Positions 26,733 to 36,086 are shown, counted from the first letter of the stretch. The stretch is DNA of 64,000 bases from Gemmatimonas groenlandica (GCF_013004105.1 NZ_CP053085.1:2914001-2978000); one strand, 5' to 3'. Notes: generated from the letters alone by a model not told the origin. Made by a program: numbers and translations.

Positions 26733-28511
26733 ATGGATTGCCGCTCCGCCGCCTTCGCCCTGACCCAGATCGCTACGCTCCTCGAGCTGCATGACGAGGA
26801 CCGGTTTTCGGTGCGAGCGATGCAGACTGCCGCACGAGTCGTGGCGTCGCATGGCGAGACGGATTTGGGGCAGGCGATGGCGCGTGATCTGGCGGCGGAA
26901 GATGTGATCGCGCCGGCGGCCATCGAAGTGCTGCGCGACCTTGCGACGAGCAACGGCTCGGCCCTGCTTGAGCGACTGCAGGAAGAGACGCCCGAAGGAC
27001 TGTTGGAGATGCTGCGCGTGCCCGGTTTGGGGCCGTCGCGCATCCGCTCCATCCACGACGGCCTGCACATCGACTCGCTGCTGGATCTCGAGTTGGCGGC
27101 GCGCGATGGACGGCTCGCTGAGCTGCCGAAGTTCGGCGCCAAGACGGCGGAGAAGATCCTCAAGGGAATCGCCGATCTGCGCGCGACCGGGGCCTACGTG
27201 CTCTGGCAGCATGGCCGCGCCGAGGCGGAGCGCATTGCCGACGCGATTCGGGCCAATCCGGATGTGTTGCGGCTGGAAATCGCGGGCTCGATCCGTCGGC
27301 GCATGGAGATCGTGCGCGATGTGGACGTCGTCTGCGCCGTGCGTGGTAGCCCGAGCGTGGTAGCGGCGTCGTTCGCGCAGCTGCGTGGCGTGAAGGAAGT
27401 GCTCGGCGGTGGTGGTCGCACGTTGTCGCTGCGCCTGGAAGACGGTGTGCGCGTGGACGTGCATTGCGTCCGTCCGGAACAGTTCGCGCTGGCGCTCTGG
27501 CGCGCCACGGGTAGCAGCGCGCACGTGAAGCAGCTCACCGAGCGCGCGGCGGGCATGGGCCTGGTGCTCGCGGGCGACGAACTGCGCGATCGTGATGGCG
27601 CACTGGTGTCGATTCCCGACGAGCCGGCACTGTATGCGCGACTGGGCTTGGCGTACGTGGTGCCCGAGCAGCGCGAAGCGATGGGCGAAGTGGAAGCCGC
27701 CGCGCGCGGCCCGTTCCCGACGCTGATTACCGAAGCGGACTTGGTGGGCGCCCTGCACTGCCATTCGCAGTACAGCGACGGCGGCGCCACCATCAGCGAC
27801 ATGGCCAACGCGGCGCGTGCGCGCGGCCTGCGCTACTTGGGCGTGTCGGATCACTCGCAGTCGAACACCTACGCCGGTGGCTTGGCGCGCGATGCGATTC
27901 TGCGACAGCATGACGAGATCGACGCGCTGAATGCGCAGTACGTGGCGCAGGGGATCGCGTTCCGCGTGCTCAAAGGCATCGAGGCCGACATCCTGCCCTG
28001 CGGTCGCGTGGACTACGACGCGGCGTTTCTCGATCGCTTCGACTTCGTGATCGGGTCGGTGCACTCGCGCTACGGCATGAACGAGCGGCAGATGACGGAC
28101 CGCGTGCTCAAGGCGCTCGACGATCCGCATCTCACGATTCTCGGACATCCGACCGGCCGCCTGCTGCTCACGCGCGAACCCTACGCGATCGACATTGCCG
28201 CGATCATCGAGAAGGCCGGTGCGGTAGGCGTCGCGATGGAGCTCAACGCCGATCCGCATCGTCTCGACATCGACTGGCGGGCCTGCCGCATCGCGCAGGA
28301 GCGAGGCGCGCTGGTGAGCATTGGCCCCGACGCCCATTCACCACAAGGGTTCGAGCATCTCGAACTTGGCATCGCCAGCGCCCGCAAAGGCTGGCTCACG
28401 CCAGCCAATGTGCTGAACACGCGTTCGGCCGACGAGGTGTTGGCGTTCGCGCGGGCACGGCGCGATGGCGCGGCGACGACGGCGCCGCATCTGCGTGTGA
28501 TGCAGGGCTGA
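26733..28511 (+). CDS. polX: DNA polymerase X with PHP domain
   Basis: This 592-residue protein is a family X polymerase: helix-hairpin-helix regions (RVPGLGPSRIRSIH, LPKFGAKTAEKIL), a nucleotidyltransferase palm (AGSIRRRMEIVRDVDVV and the third Asp in GVRVDVHCV) and a C-terminal PHP domain with metal ligands in ALHCHSQYSDG, GVSDHSQS, GIEADIL, GSVHSRYG and IGPDAHSP. Bacterial PolX fills gaps and has 3'-5' exonuclease activity in base-excision repair. It is followed by endonuclease III with a TGATG overlap, forming a repair operon. Confidence 0.95.
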   Translation: MDCRSAAFALTQIATLLELHDEDRFSVRAMQTAARVVASHGETDLGQAMARDLAAEDVIAPAAIEVLRDLATSNGSALLERLQEETPEGLLEMLRVPGLGPSRIRSIHDGLHIDSLLDLELAARDGRLAELPKFGAKTAEKILKGIADLRATGAYVLWQHGRAEAERIADAIRANPDVLRLEIAGSIRRRMEIVRDVDVVCAVRGSPSVVAASFAQLRGVKEVLGGGGRTLSLRLEDGVRVDVHCVRPEQFALALWRATGSSAHVKQLTERAAGMGLVLAGDELRDRDGALVSIPDEPALYARLGLAYVVPEQREAMGEVEAAARGPFPTLITEADLVGALHCHSQYSDGGATISDMANAARARGLRYLGVSDHSQSNTYAGGLARDAILRQHDEIDALNAQYVAQGIAFRVLKGIEADILPCGRVDYDAAFLDRFDFVIGSVHSRYGMNERQMTDRVLKALDDPHLTILGHPTGRLLLTREPYAIDIAAIIEKAGAVGVAMELNADPHRLDIDWRACRIAQERGALVSIGPDAHSPQGFEHLELGIASARKGWLTPANVLNTRSADEVLAFARARRDGAATTAPHLRVMQG

Positions 28512-29359
28512 TGGCGGCTCGCAGCGCAGGAGGACGCGGTCCGCGTCAACCGCTGTCGGCGAAGAAGCCGGGCAAGACGGCGCAGAACGCCACACTGAAA
28601 GCTGGGCCGGCGAAGGCGACGGAGACGGCAACGGTGAAGAAGGCGACGCGCAGCATGACGAAGACGCACGGGCAGAAGCCGTCGCAGCGCGCGGCGCTGG
28701 TGTCCCGATCGCCGAAAACAAAAGCCGACAAGCTGGCCATCGCCACGGTCGTGCTGGAGCGCCTGAAGGCGGAGTATCCCGACGCCCATTGCGAACTGGA
28801 CTACCGCAATCCGTTCGAGCTGTTGGGCGCTACGATTCTCTCGGCGCAGTGCACCGATGTGCGCGTGAACATGGTCACCCCGGTGCTGTTCGCGCGCTAT
28901 CCGGATGCCGAGTCGCTGAGTGTCGCGCGGCAAGAAGACGTGGAGGAGATCGTGCGCACCACGGGGTTCTTCCGCGCGAAAGCGAAGAGTCTGATCGGTA
29001 TGGCGACGATGCTCGTGGAGCGATTCGGCGGAGAGGTGCCGCGTACCGTTACCGAGCTGGTGCCGCTGCCGGGTGTTGGACGGAAGACAGCGAATGTCGT
29101 GCTGGGCAATGCATTCGGGATCAACGAAGGCATCGTCGTGGACACCCACGTGCAGCGGTTGGCGCGACGGCTAGGGCTCACGCGTGAAGCAGACCCGATC
29201 GGGATCGAGCAGGCGCTAATACCGCTCTTTCCACGCGACGATTGGGCGCTGCTGAGCCACTTGTTGATCTGGCACGGACGACGGCGATGCTTCGCGCGGA
29301 AGCCGGACTGCGGCGCGTGCGTTTTGGCAGAGGTTTGTCCGAGCTGCGAGGTTTGTTGA
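28511..29359 (+). CDS. nth: Endonuclease III (DNA glycosylase/AP lyase)
   Basis: 282 residues, about 65 longer than typical Nth because of a Lys/Ala-rich basic N-terminus. The catalytic core is intact: helix-hairpin-helix LPGVGRKTANVVL with the catalytic Lys, Asp in VVDTHVQRL, and the C-terminal 4Fe-4S cluster CFARKPDCGACVLAEVC. It excises oxidised pyrimidines. The ATG overlaps the PolX stop by one base, so both repair enzymes are probably co-translated. The basic extension could aid DNA binding, or the true start could be internal. Confidence 0.92.
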   Translation: MAARSAGGRGPRQPLSAKKPGKTAQNATLKAGPAKATETATVKKATRSMTKTHGQKPSQRAALVSRSPKTKADKLAIATVVLERLKAEYPDAHCELDYRNPFELLGATILSAQCTDVRVNMVTPVLFARYPDAESLSVARQEDVEEIVRTTGFFRAKAKSLIGMATMLVERFGGEVPRTVTELVPLPGVGRKTANVVLGNAFGINEGIVVDTHVQRLARRLGLTREADPIGIEQALIPLFPRDDWALLSHLLIWHGRRRCFARKPDCGACVLAEVCPSCEVC

Positions 29360-29369
29360 ACTGCCAGGG

Positions 29370-29433
29370 GCGCTAAGAGTTAACTGCGCTAAGAATGAAC
29401 GGCGCTAAGAGTCAACTGCGCTAAGAGTGAACG
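29370..29433. repeat. 16-bp tandem repeat array D1 (four units)
   Basis: Four consecutive 16-bp units (GCGCTAAGAGTTAACT, GCGCTAAGAATGAACG, GCGCTAAGAGTCAACT, GCGCTAAGAGTGAACG). The consensus GAGTTAANNGCGCTAA is shared, inverted, with array D2 near 31.9 kb. The C-terminal codons and stop of the minus-strand HupE-like gene lie inside the array. Confidence 0.85.
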
Positions 29434-30442
29434 GCGGGACTGGCTTTGGGCGGTGGGCTTTTGCGGCGAAGATGGCGAGGAGTGCTACCGCCACGATCGC
29501 TGCTTGGCCTAGTTCGATGCCCGCGTTGAAGGCGGTGAGGCTGATCAGCTTGCTGCTGCCGCTCAGGCCGATATCGGCCATGGCGCTGGCGAAGCCGAGT
29601 CCGTGCAGCAGGCCGCAGGCGAAGACGATGGCGGCGCGAACCGGGAGTTTCGTGGCTTTGTGCGTGATGTTCAGCGCAAACATCAGCACGATGCTGGCGA
29701 GGATCAGTGGTTCCACGATGCTCGGCGAGATGCGCACCACGTTCAGCATGCCCAGTGCGAGGGTGATGCTGTGCGCGACCGTGAAGCTGGTGAGCACGGT
29801 GAGCCAGTAGCGCCAACCGGCAGCGGCGACGATGATCGTGAGCACGAAGAGGACGTGATCGACGCCGGTGAGGATGTGCTCGATGCCGAGTGCGGAGTAT
29901 TGCGTGGCGACGTGCGCGGGGCTCTGAAAGAATTGATGATTGGGGTGACTGGCGCGGAGGACGGCCATTTCAGCGGTGCTGTCGTGCATGGCTTTGATGG
30001 CGAGTTGTTGTTCGCTGCCGGTGGAGCCGAACAGGTCGGTGTGGATGGCGAGCTGCGCTGGCGCGGCGATGAAGGTTTGCTTCACGAGCACCAACACGTG
30101 CGTGCCGCCCCCGGCAGATGCGGGGTCGTTCTCGACCAACTCTACCGAGAGCTGCAGGAAGTCCCGCGAGCCGCGATCGGTGCCGTTGGTGAGTTGGAGC
30201 CGAGAGGAGATTTGCTGCTGCAGCGCGGCATCGTGTCGCTGCAGTTCGATGGGCGAGAGTCGGCCGTTACCGTCGTCATCGAAGCCGGTGAGCGTCGAGA
30301 CGGGGATGCTGAGCGCACCGAACACGGCACGGCCGCGCACGTTCAGCGTGCCCGATTGCGCGGGCATGAGATGCGCGTGCAACGGGGCCGCGAACGTGGT
30401 GAGCGCGACGCTGAGCGCCACGAGCATGCGACGTGCGGACAC
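29405..30442 (-). CDS. HupE/UreJ-family membrane protein
   Basis: About 345 residues: a signal peptide (VSARRMLVALSVALTTFAAPLHA), a periplasmic domain with an EF-hand-like loop DDDGNGRLSP, then about six TM helices with the HupE/UreJ_2 signature GIEHILTGVDHVLFVL and CGLLHGLGFASAMAD. The conserved His/Asp residues suggest metal (nickel/cobalt) handling, but this two-domain subgroup is not characterised. GTG 30442 is preferred because it adds the positive n-region; ATG 30427 is the alternative. Its last residues (PPFTLSAVDS) are encoded by repeat array D1. Confidence 0.8.
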   Translation of the reverse strand: MSARRMLVALSVALTTFAAPLHAHLMPAQSGTLNVRGRAVFGALSIPVSTLTGFDDDGNGRLSPIELQRHDAALQQQISSRLQLTNGTDRGSRDFLQLSVELVENDPASAGGGTHVLVLVKQTFIAAPAQLAIHTDLFGSTGSEQQLAIKAMHDSTAEMAVLRASHPNHQFFQSPAHVATQYSALGIEHILTGVDHVLFVLTIIVAAAGWRYWLTVLTSFTVAHSITLALGMLNVVRISPSIVEPLILASIVLMFALNITHKATKLPVRAAIVFACGLLHGLGFASAMADIGLSGSSKLISLTAFNAGIELGQAAIVAVALLAIFAAKAHRPKPVPPFTLSAVDS

Positions 30443-30444
30443 GA

Positions 30445-31359
30445 CTACACCGTGCCCTTCACGCAACGCTGCACGTACGGATACGTGGCAGTGATGTAGT
30501 AGTGATAGATGCCGGCCGGATACTCGGGCGTGACGCCGGTGCGGCCGTTGCATTCGTCGAGATCACCACTGCCGGCGGCGTACTCATAGTCCTGCGTGAA
30601 CGTCCCCATCGGAAAGATGGTCACCGATGGACGGCCGGCATCGGGTGTCGCCTTGAGACGGTAGCTCGACGTGACCGCCTTGATGCCCGACGACGCGTTG
30701 GTGGCGGCGACGTATCCGTAGCGCGCGTAGATGGGGAAGCCGTCGATCGCGAAGCCCACCAAGGTCATGGCCTGGCCCTTGTTCAGCTTCGTGAGATACG
30801 CTTCCGGCAAACCGTGATAGTGGTACTGCCCGTTAGGCTGCACATGCGCGTTGCTCTCATCCGTGCCGAACTGGAAGGCGCCACCGATCGCTTCGAGGCG
30901 CCACGGGTCGGTGCCCATCGCCGCCACGCAGCCGCCGCCGGGGTTGATGGACGTGGCGTTGGAGGCACACGTGCCTGCGGTAGCCGGGTCGAACTTTACG
31001 CTATTGAGCGCATATCCCGGATTCGCCGTGGTCACCGCCGCGGTGCCCAACGACGGCGTGAAGCGGAAGTTGATCGTGAGATTCTGCGCGCTGATCGGTG
31101 TCGCGAAGTTCCCGCTCGTGACCGGATGATCGGGAATCCCATTTCCCGTCATCGTGCGCGTGGTGGACGTACACGTCCATTTCACGGTGCTCGTGGCGTT
31201 GACCTTGGCCGAACTGTTGAACGACGAGCTATTGATGGCGCACGCCACGCCGTCTACGGTGTTGCCAATGGGCGCGGTGCCGCCCTCGTCGTCGGACGAG
31301 GAACAGGCCGACAGAGCGGCAACAGCGGAGCACAGCACGATCGCAGAAATGCAGCGCAT
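30445..31359 (-). CDS. YHYH-domain lipoprotein
   Basis: This 304-residue protein has a lipobox (AALSAC) giving an acylated Cys near residue 19, then a YHYH domain: GNGIPDHPV, VQPNGQYHYHGLP, VGFAIDGFPIYARYGY, and the end motif LDECNGRTGVTPEYPAGIYHYYIT with YPYVQRC. YHYH proteins are exported and of unknown function, often found near copper or extracellular-protein genes. It is 2 bp upstream of the HupE-like gene, so the two probably form an operon. Confidence 0.9.
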   Translation of the reverse strand: MRCISAIVLCSAVAALSACSSSDDEGGTAPIGNTVDGVACAINSSSFNSSAKVNATSTVKWTCTSTTRTMTGNGIPDHPVTSGNFATPISAQNLTINFRFTPSLGTAAVTTANPGYALNSVKFDPATAGTCASNATSINPGGGCVAAMGTDPWRLEAIGGAFQFGTDESNAHVQPNGQYHYHGLPEAYLTKLNKGQAMTLVGFAIDGFPIYARYGYVAATNASSGIKAVTSSYRLKATPDAGRPSVTIFPMGTFTQDYEYAAGSGDLDECNGRTGVTPEYPAGIYHYYITATYPYVQRCVKGTV

Positions 31360-31441
31360 AGAATTGCCCGGATGGTGTGAACGGCACGTCTCACCACCGT
31401 AGACGTGAATGCCCCCCAAACGTTAGCGCCGCCGCTAGGCC

Positions 31442-31822
31442 CTACCCCGCCGCGTGCTGCGTCAGCGAGAGCAGATTCCCGTCCGGGTCCTTGAACCACG
31501 CTACGCGTGTCCCGCCCGGCGCCGTCCAGAGGCCATCGGCGTCCTGTTCGATGAAGCCGTAGCGCTCGAACTCCACCCCCCGCGCGCGCAACGCCACAAT
31601 AACCGCCGTCGCGTCGTCGACTTGCCACCCGAGCGACGTGAAGGAATGCGGCAAGAACTCCCGAAGCTTCTGCAGTCGAAGAGACACTCCCGCGAGGTCG
31701 AACACCAACGCGAACGGATCGTCCGAGATCAACCGCAAGCCCAACACATCGCCGTAGAACGCCTTCGCGCGCTCGACATCCGTGATCGCCAGAAAGGCGA
31801 CCGGTTGAGCACCACCCAGCAT
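31442..31822 (-). CDS. VOC/glyoxalase-like protein
   Basis: A 126-residue protein with two beta-alpha-beta-beta-beta modules of the vicinal oxygen chelate fold: AFLAITDVERAKAFYGDVLGLRLISDD and, later, VAWFKDPDGNLLSLTQH with a metal-ligand Glu not obvious. VOC members include glyoxalases, dioxygenases and antibiotic-binding proteins; the activity is not predictable. The ATG at 31822 has a GGGGGG tract just upstream, better than the GTG at 31843. Confidence 0.8.
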   Translation of the reverse strand: MLGGAQPVAFLAITDVERAKAFYGDVLGLRLISDDPFALVFDLAGVSLRLQKLREFLPHSFTSLGWQVDDATAVIVALRARGVEFERYGFIEQDADGLWTAPGGTRVAWFKDPDGNLLSLTQHAAG

Positions 31823-31865
31823 ATCGCCCCCCAGATTCACCACCCAAGCTTCACGCCCTTAGCTG

Positions 31866-31961
31866 TTAGCGCCCCTAACTCTTAGCGCCCTTAACTCTTA
31901 GCGCCCCTAACTCTTAGCGCCGTTAATTCCTAGCGCCGTTAATTCCTAGCGCCCTTCGCAG
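31866..31961. repeat. 16-bp tandem repeat array D2 (five to six units)
   Basis: Units such as TTAGCGCCCCTAACTC, TTAGCGCCCTTAACTC and TTAGCGCCGTTAATTC, spaced exactly 16 bp, with a degenerate final unit. It is the reverse complement of array D1's unit. It lies between two minus-strand genes. Confidence 0.85.
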
Positions 31962-31976
31962 TTACGATCCCCCCCG

Positions 31977-32471
31977 TTACCACATCCCCAACAAGTAGTA
32001 TCTCCATCCTGTCACCCCGTTCACGATCGTCACCGCCGGCGACGTTGTCCCCACGCCCGTGACGCCGCAGTACACGTCCTCGTTCGTCACCGGCGTTTGC
32101 GTTACCGACACCCACGTGCGTCCATCGATGCTGATCCAGCACGCCACGAACGGCAGCCGGTTGTTGGCCAGGGCCGCCGCCGGCAGCGGCATCGCAAAAC
32201 TGCCGCTCAAACCGAAGATGCCGCTGCTTTCGATGCGATTCACGACGCCAGACGGCCCCTGCGGTCCTGCCGGTCCCGTGGCGCCCGTCGCTCCGGTGGC
32301 ACCGGTAGCGCCCGGAGTACCCGGTGATCCCGGCGTTCCCGTCGGGCCGGCTGGCCCTGTCGGCCCCGCCGGTCCTTCCGGTCCCGTACAGGCGGTGAGC
32401 ACCATGAGCGCCGCGGTCGCCATCAGCGTCGTCGCGCGCGATACCACCGTAGACACCATCGAAGCGGTCAC
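31977..32471 (-). CDS. Collagen-like (Gly-X-Y) lipoprotein
   Basis: This 164-residue lipoprotein has a lipobox (VLTAC), immediately followed by a collagen-like tract of about 16 Gly-X-Y triplets (GPEGPAGPTGPAGPTG..., GATGATGATGPAG). A globular C-terminal domain of about 85 residues has two Cys (FVACWISIDG, EDVYCGVTG). Bacterial collagen-like tracts form trimeric stalks that present the head domain. The GTG start overlaps the DUF1501 stop (GTGA), so it is the last gene of a DUF1800-DUF1501 operon. Confidence 0.85.
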   Translation of the reverse strand: MTASMVSTVVSRATTLMATAALMVLTACTGPEGPAGPTGPAGPTGTPGSPGTPGATGATGATGATGPAGPQGPSGVVNRIESSGIFGLSGSFAMPLPAAALANNRLPFVACWISIDGRTWVSVTQTPVTNEDVYCGVTGVGTTSPAVTIVNGVTGWRYYLLGMW

Positions 32472-33757
32472 TTGGTCACTCCACGAAAGCGTGGCGTATA
32501 GTCGGGGAAGATCGCCGACAGATTGCGGTTGTTGAGACGGTTTTGCACGACTTCAGCAAGCACGTCACGCATGTCGATCGTGACCTTGAGATCCTGTCCG
32601 TCTTCGAGCTGTTCGCGTTCCAGACCGGGCCACTGCGTGATCACCTGCCCGCCGGCGATCGCCTTGCCCATCAGGAACATCACGCTGGCGCGGCCATGAT
32701 CGGTACCGACGCTGCCGTTCTCGCGCGCGTTGCGTCCGAATTCGGTGGTAGCGATAAGGGTGACGCGAGAGTTGCTCGGCCCTTGCATGATGTCCTGCCA
32801 GAACGCGCCGAGCGCACTCGCGAATTCCGTCATGTTGTCGGCCAGCACGCCACCGATGGAGCCCTGATTGGCGTGCGTATCCCAGCCATTCGCGTCCACG
32901 TGCGCCGCTTCGAGTCCGATGTCGCCTTTGATCATCGTAGCGATCGCGCGCAGCGCTTGTCCGAGATTGTCGTTGCGATACGTCGCGCCGTTGGCCGGGC
33001 GGTAGCCGTTGAAGTCGAGCCGGTTCAACAACGTGACCGTGGCGAGTCCATCGATCGCGCTGTCGCGCATCGGCGTCCACGCACCGTTGTACAGACGCTG
33101 CAACGCGGCCGTACTCGGCGTGGTCACGCCGAACGAGGCGGGTCGTGGTACTGGAAGACTCTTCGGCGCGCCGGCCAGCGTGCGCGGCATGCCGTAGGTG
33201 ATCGACGTGGCACGCATCGGCGCGGTCGCGCTCATCGGCGCGCTCGTCGCAAGATGCCGCGCCAGCCAGCCCGACTGAATCGTGTAGTCCTCGGGCTTGC
33301 CCTGCTCGAGATAACGCTCGGCCTCGAAGTGCGAACGCGACTTCGTCGCCGACTGCCCGCAGGCGTGTACGGCGAGCAGTTCACCCGAGAGATACGGCGC
33401 CATCAGCGGCGCCATCGTGCGCGGCAGCATGAAGAAGGTGCCGAGCGCGAGTCCGCGGTTGGGAGAGCTGCTGTCGGGGCGTGGAATCGCCAACGTTGGG
33501 CGTAGCGCGTAGTACGTGGGATCGGCGTACGGCGCCACGAGCGTGAGGCCGTCGGCACCACCGCGCAGAAACACCGAGACCAGCACATCGCGCACACCGT
33601 CTTCGGATTCGGCGAACTGCACCGACGGCAACCACGACGGCAGCGCGACCGACGCCGCGCCGATCGAGCCGAGTTCGAGAAAACGCCGTCGACTGACGTG
33701 TCGGTATTCGTCGCACGCCACATCGTCGCGTGGATGGTTCATGGAGTCGGATGACAT
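32468..33757 (-). CDS. Tat-exported DUF1501 protein
   Basis: This 429-residue protein has a twin-arginine signal (SRRRFLELGSIGAASVAL) and a DUF1501 body related to the sulfatase/alkaline-phosphatase fold: DVLVSVFLRGGADGLTLVAPY near the start, TTEFGRNARENGSVGTDHGRASVMFLMG near the end. DUF1501 and DUF1800 are commonly paired; function is unknown. It starts 10 bp after the DUF1800 stop and overlaps the collagen-like gene. ATG 33757 is chosen because the Tat signal follows; the long frame to 33925 overlaps DUF1800. Confidence 0.9.
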   Translation of the reverse strand: MSSDSMNHPRDDVACDEYRHVSRRRFLELGSIGAASVALPSWLPSVQFAESEDGVRDVLVSVFLRGGADGLTLVAPYADPTYYALRPTLAIPRPDSSSPNRGLALGTFFMLPRTMAPLMAPYLSGELLAVHACGQSATKSRSHFEAERYLEQGKPEDYTIQSGWLARHLATSAPMSATAPMRATSITYGMPRTLAGAPKSLPVPRPASFGVTTPSTAALQRLYNGAWTPMRDSAIDGLATVTLLNRLDFNGYRPANGATYRNDNLGQALRAIATMIKGDIGLEAAHVDANGWDTHANQGSIGGVLADNMTEFASALGAFWQDIMQGPSNSRVTLIATTEFGRNARENGSVGTDHGRASVMFLMGKAIAGGQVITQWPGLEREQLEDGQDLKVTIDMRDVLAEVVQNRLNNRNLSAIFPDYTPRFRGVTK

Positions 33758-33767
33758 CAGTGGACCA

Positions 33768-35321
33768 TCAATAGAACTGAAATTCGGGCGCCATTGTGGC
33801 GAGGTGCAGGGCGTCGAGCACGCGACTGCGCGTGAGACCAGCGGTGAGCCACGCACGCAGTTCTGCGTCGAGATCCGCCGACATCTCACCGCCGAAGAGC
33901 CGCGAGCGAATGGCGTCCACGACACCCTCGACCGTTGGCGTCGCGAGGAACGGATCGAGATCCACGATTGTCCAGCCGCTGGCCGTGTTGGCCACCTGCA
34001 GCACGGTGTTCACGTTGTTCCACCGGTCGATGATCATCCCCGCCCAGAATTCGGCGCGATCGGGATATCCGTCGGGCGTGGGCCAGCCGCCCACGCGATG
34101 ACCCATCGCTTCGAGTGGGAAGTACAGCCCATCGAAATCTCGACGCACATCGGCCACTGGCACCGCCCGCGCACCGGTCGTGCGCAACGCCGACACCATG
34201 AGATGCATGGGTCGCTTCAACTTGGCGGGCGCGCGCATGATGTTCTCGAGCGAGAGTACGGCGCGCAGGATCGCCTTGATGTCACCACCGCTGCGCGTGT
34301 AGGCCGTCACCACGGCGCCAATCTGCGCCTCGGTGGGATCGGGGCGCACGAACCAGCGTAGCAGCTTAGCGGCGATGAAGCGTTTGGTGGCGGGATGATT
34401 GGCCAGCATCGCGGCAAAGGCGATGCCTTCGTCCATGCCCGCGGCGCCGGTGCCGGCCGTGCGCGCCGGGAAGTTCATGCCGAACACCGTCTTCGCCTCG
34501 AAGTCGTGCAGTTCGGCCTTGTACTGGAAGATGCCCTGCCCGTCGACGGACCAGCCGGTGAGTACACGCGCCAGCTCGCGCACGTCGCTCTGCGTGTAGC
34601 CGCCATCCCAACCGACGGTGTGCAGCTCCATCAGTTCGCGCGCGTAGTTCTCGTTGATGCCCCACTTGGTGTTCCACACCTGATCGAGGTACCAGAGCAT
34701 CGCCGAGCTGCGCATGCTGGCGTTGATCAGATCGCTGACTTTCCCGAGGGCTTTCGGACGGATGACCCGCTGATCGTGAAACAGTTTGAGGCTGTACGCG
34801 CCATCGATCGGCACGTGGAAGTGATCCGACCAGAACTCGACCATACGCTCGAAGAGCGTGCGCTCGGAGAGCATGGCGCGTTCGACCGTCATGCGGCCAA
34901 GCGGGCGGATGAGCTGGAAGTACGGGCTGCCGCTGTCGGCGATGGTCATGGCCTGACGCGGCGTCATCGCCAGCAGATCGCGGTAGGTGGCGGCGATGTA
35001 GCTGTCGCAGGCCGTATCGTCGATGCGCTGCGGGTTGAGCTGCTCCTCGAGGTAGGCCTCGTAGCCCAACTCGAGGGCGCGGGCGACCTGCGGGGCGGTG
35101 TGGCCGTGCGAGGTGCGGCGTAGCAGCCGAATCTCGGGCGACTTCCAGAACGCCTGCTGGCCAAGCTGGCTCAGCAGTCCACCTAGCCGGGCGTTGCGCG
35201 ACGAGGGAAGCTGGGCGGCAAGGGGCGCTGGGGCGAGCGCGGCCCCGGCCGCGGCCAATACGGCCCCACTGGCGGCGGTGCCGAGCCCCGTCTTCAACCA
35301 TTCCCGGCGGTTGGTCTTCAT
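33768..35321 (-). CDS. Tat-exported DUF1800 protein
   Basis: This 517-residue protein has a Tat-like signal (NRREWLKTGLGTAASGAVL) and a DUF1800 body: RLLRRTSHGHTAPQVARALELGYEAYLEEQL, MVEFWSDHFHVP, NENYARELMELHTVGWDGGYTQSDVRELARVLTGW. It is always found with DUF1501 partners and is presumed to act with them outside the cytoplasm. It is the first gene of the three-gene operon, divergent from the cyclophilin gene across a 95-bp region. Confidence 0.92.
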   Translation of the reverse strand: MKTNRREWLKTGLGTAASGAVLAAAGAALAPAPLAAQLPSSRNARLGGLLSQLGQQAFWKSPEIRLLRRTSHGHTAPQVARALELGYEAYLEEQLNPQRIDDTACDSYIAATYRDLLAMTPRQAMTIADSGSPYFQLIRPLGRMTVERAMLSERTLFERMVEFWSDHFHVPIDGAYSLKLFHDQRVIRPKALGKVSDLINASMRSSAMLWYLDQVWNTKWGINENYARELMELHTVGWDGGYTQSDVRELARVLTGWSVDGQGIFQYKAELHDFEAKTVFGMNFPARTAGTGAAGMDEGIAFAAMLANHPATKRFIAAKLLRWFVRPDPTEAQIGAVVTAYTRSGGDIKAILRAVLSLENIMRAPAKLKRPMHLMVSALRTTGARAVPVADVRRDFDGLYFPLEAMGHRVGGWPTPDGYPDRAEFWAGMIIDRWNNVNTVLQVANTASGWTIVDLDPFLATPTVEGVVDAIRSRLFGGEMSADLDAELRAWLTAGLTRSRVLDALHLATMAPEFQFY

Positions 35322-35416
35322 GGCAGCGAGTATCCTACCCGATGGGCTGCTCTGTCAATGCGCCGAGATCCCATTAGTTTTCCCCTCTTCCTTCCCAATA
35401 GGATCCAGGAGACATA

Positions 35417-35887
35417 GTGGCTAAGCTGGCAACGTTCGAGACCACCAAGGGGACCCTTGTCGCCGAGTTGTACCCGGCCGAGGCGCCCAAGACCGTAGAG
35501 AATTTCGAGAAGCTCGCCAATCAAGGCTTCTATGATGGCGTGAAGTTTCATCGCGTGATCGATGAGTTCGTGGTGCAGGGCGGCGACCCGTACTCGCGCG
35601 ACCTTCCGGCCGGCGATCGTCGGATCGGCACGGGTGGCCCGGGCTGGCAGATTCCCTGCGAGACGGCCGGCAATCCGCACAAGCATGAAGTGGGCGCGCT
35701 GTCGATGGCGCATGCCGGCAAGAACACCGGCGGCAGCCAGTTCTTTATCGTGCTGAGCGAGGCGAACACGCGTCACCTGAACGGCGTGCACACGGTATTC
35801 GGCAAGGTCACGAAGGGGCTGGAGTTCCTCCCGTCGATCGTGGCGAACGATGGCATGGTGTCGGTGCGCGTCACCGACGCCGACTGA
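35417..35887 (+). CDS. Cyclophilin-type peptidyl-prolyl isomerase
   Basis: This 156-residue cytoplasmic cyclophilin has [52 protein letters not shown] and [17 protein letters not shown], with the catalytic Arg in FHRVI and the hydrophobic-pocket residues preserved. The loop after GGDP is unusual ([19 protein letters not shown]), longer than in PpiB. The GTG start at 35417 has a good ribosome-binding site (AGGAG). Confidence 0.93.
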   Translation: MAKLATFETTKGTLVAELYPAEAPKTVENFEKLANQGFYDGVKFHRVIDEFVVQGGDPYSRDLPAGDRRIGTGGPGWQIPCETAGNPHKHEVGALSMAHAGKNTGGSQFFIVLSEANTRHLNGVHTVFGKVTKGLEFLPSIVANDGMVSVRVTDAD

Positions 35888-35906
35888 CTTTCTCCGGAGA
35901 TCTGAG

Positions 35907-36086
35907 ATGGGCGGACACGCACAGCAGGGCAGCGACAAGGGCGCCGCGTTCATCGGCCTGATCGGGGGCGCCGTGTTGATCGGTGCGATCCTGTACGGGA
36001 TCGTGATTTGGACGAACGGGCAGTTTGCTGGGCATGAGGAGAAGAAGGCGGCGGCCGCTTTCAGCGTGAGCCCGGTGGTTGGGTAA
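35907..36086 (+). CDS. Small single-pass membrane protein
   Basis: A 59-residue peptide with one TM helix (about residues 14-36, GAAFIGLIGGAVLIGAILYGIVIW) between a short polar N-terminus and a Lys/Ala-rich tail. It follows the cyclophilin by 19 bp with a strong ribosome-binding site (CCGGAG), so it is probably co-transcribed. The stop codon TAA overlaps the first bases of palindrome B6. Function is unknown. Confidence 0.7.
   Translation: MGGHAQQGSDKGAAFIGLIGGAVLIGAILYGIVIWTNGQFAGHEEKKAAAAFSVSPVVG

Noticed and set aside
26685-28337. 550-codon minus-strand open frame
   Set aside because: It is antisense to polX and has no recognisable domain.
29370-31961. CRISPR array
   Set aside because: The repeats are 16 bp and directly abutting, without spacers, and no cas gene is present.
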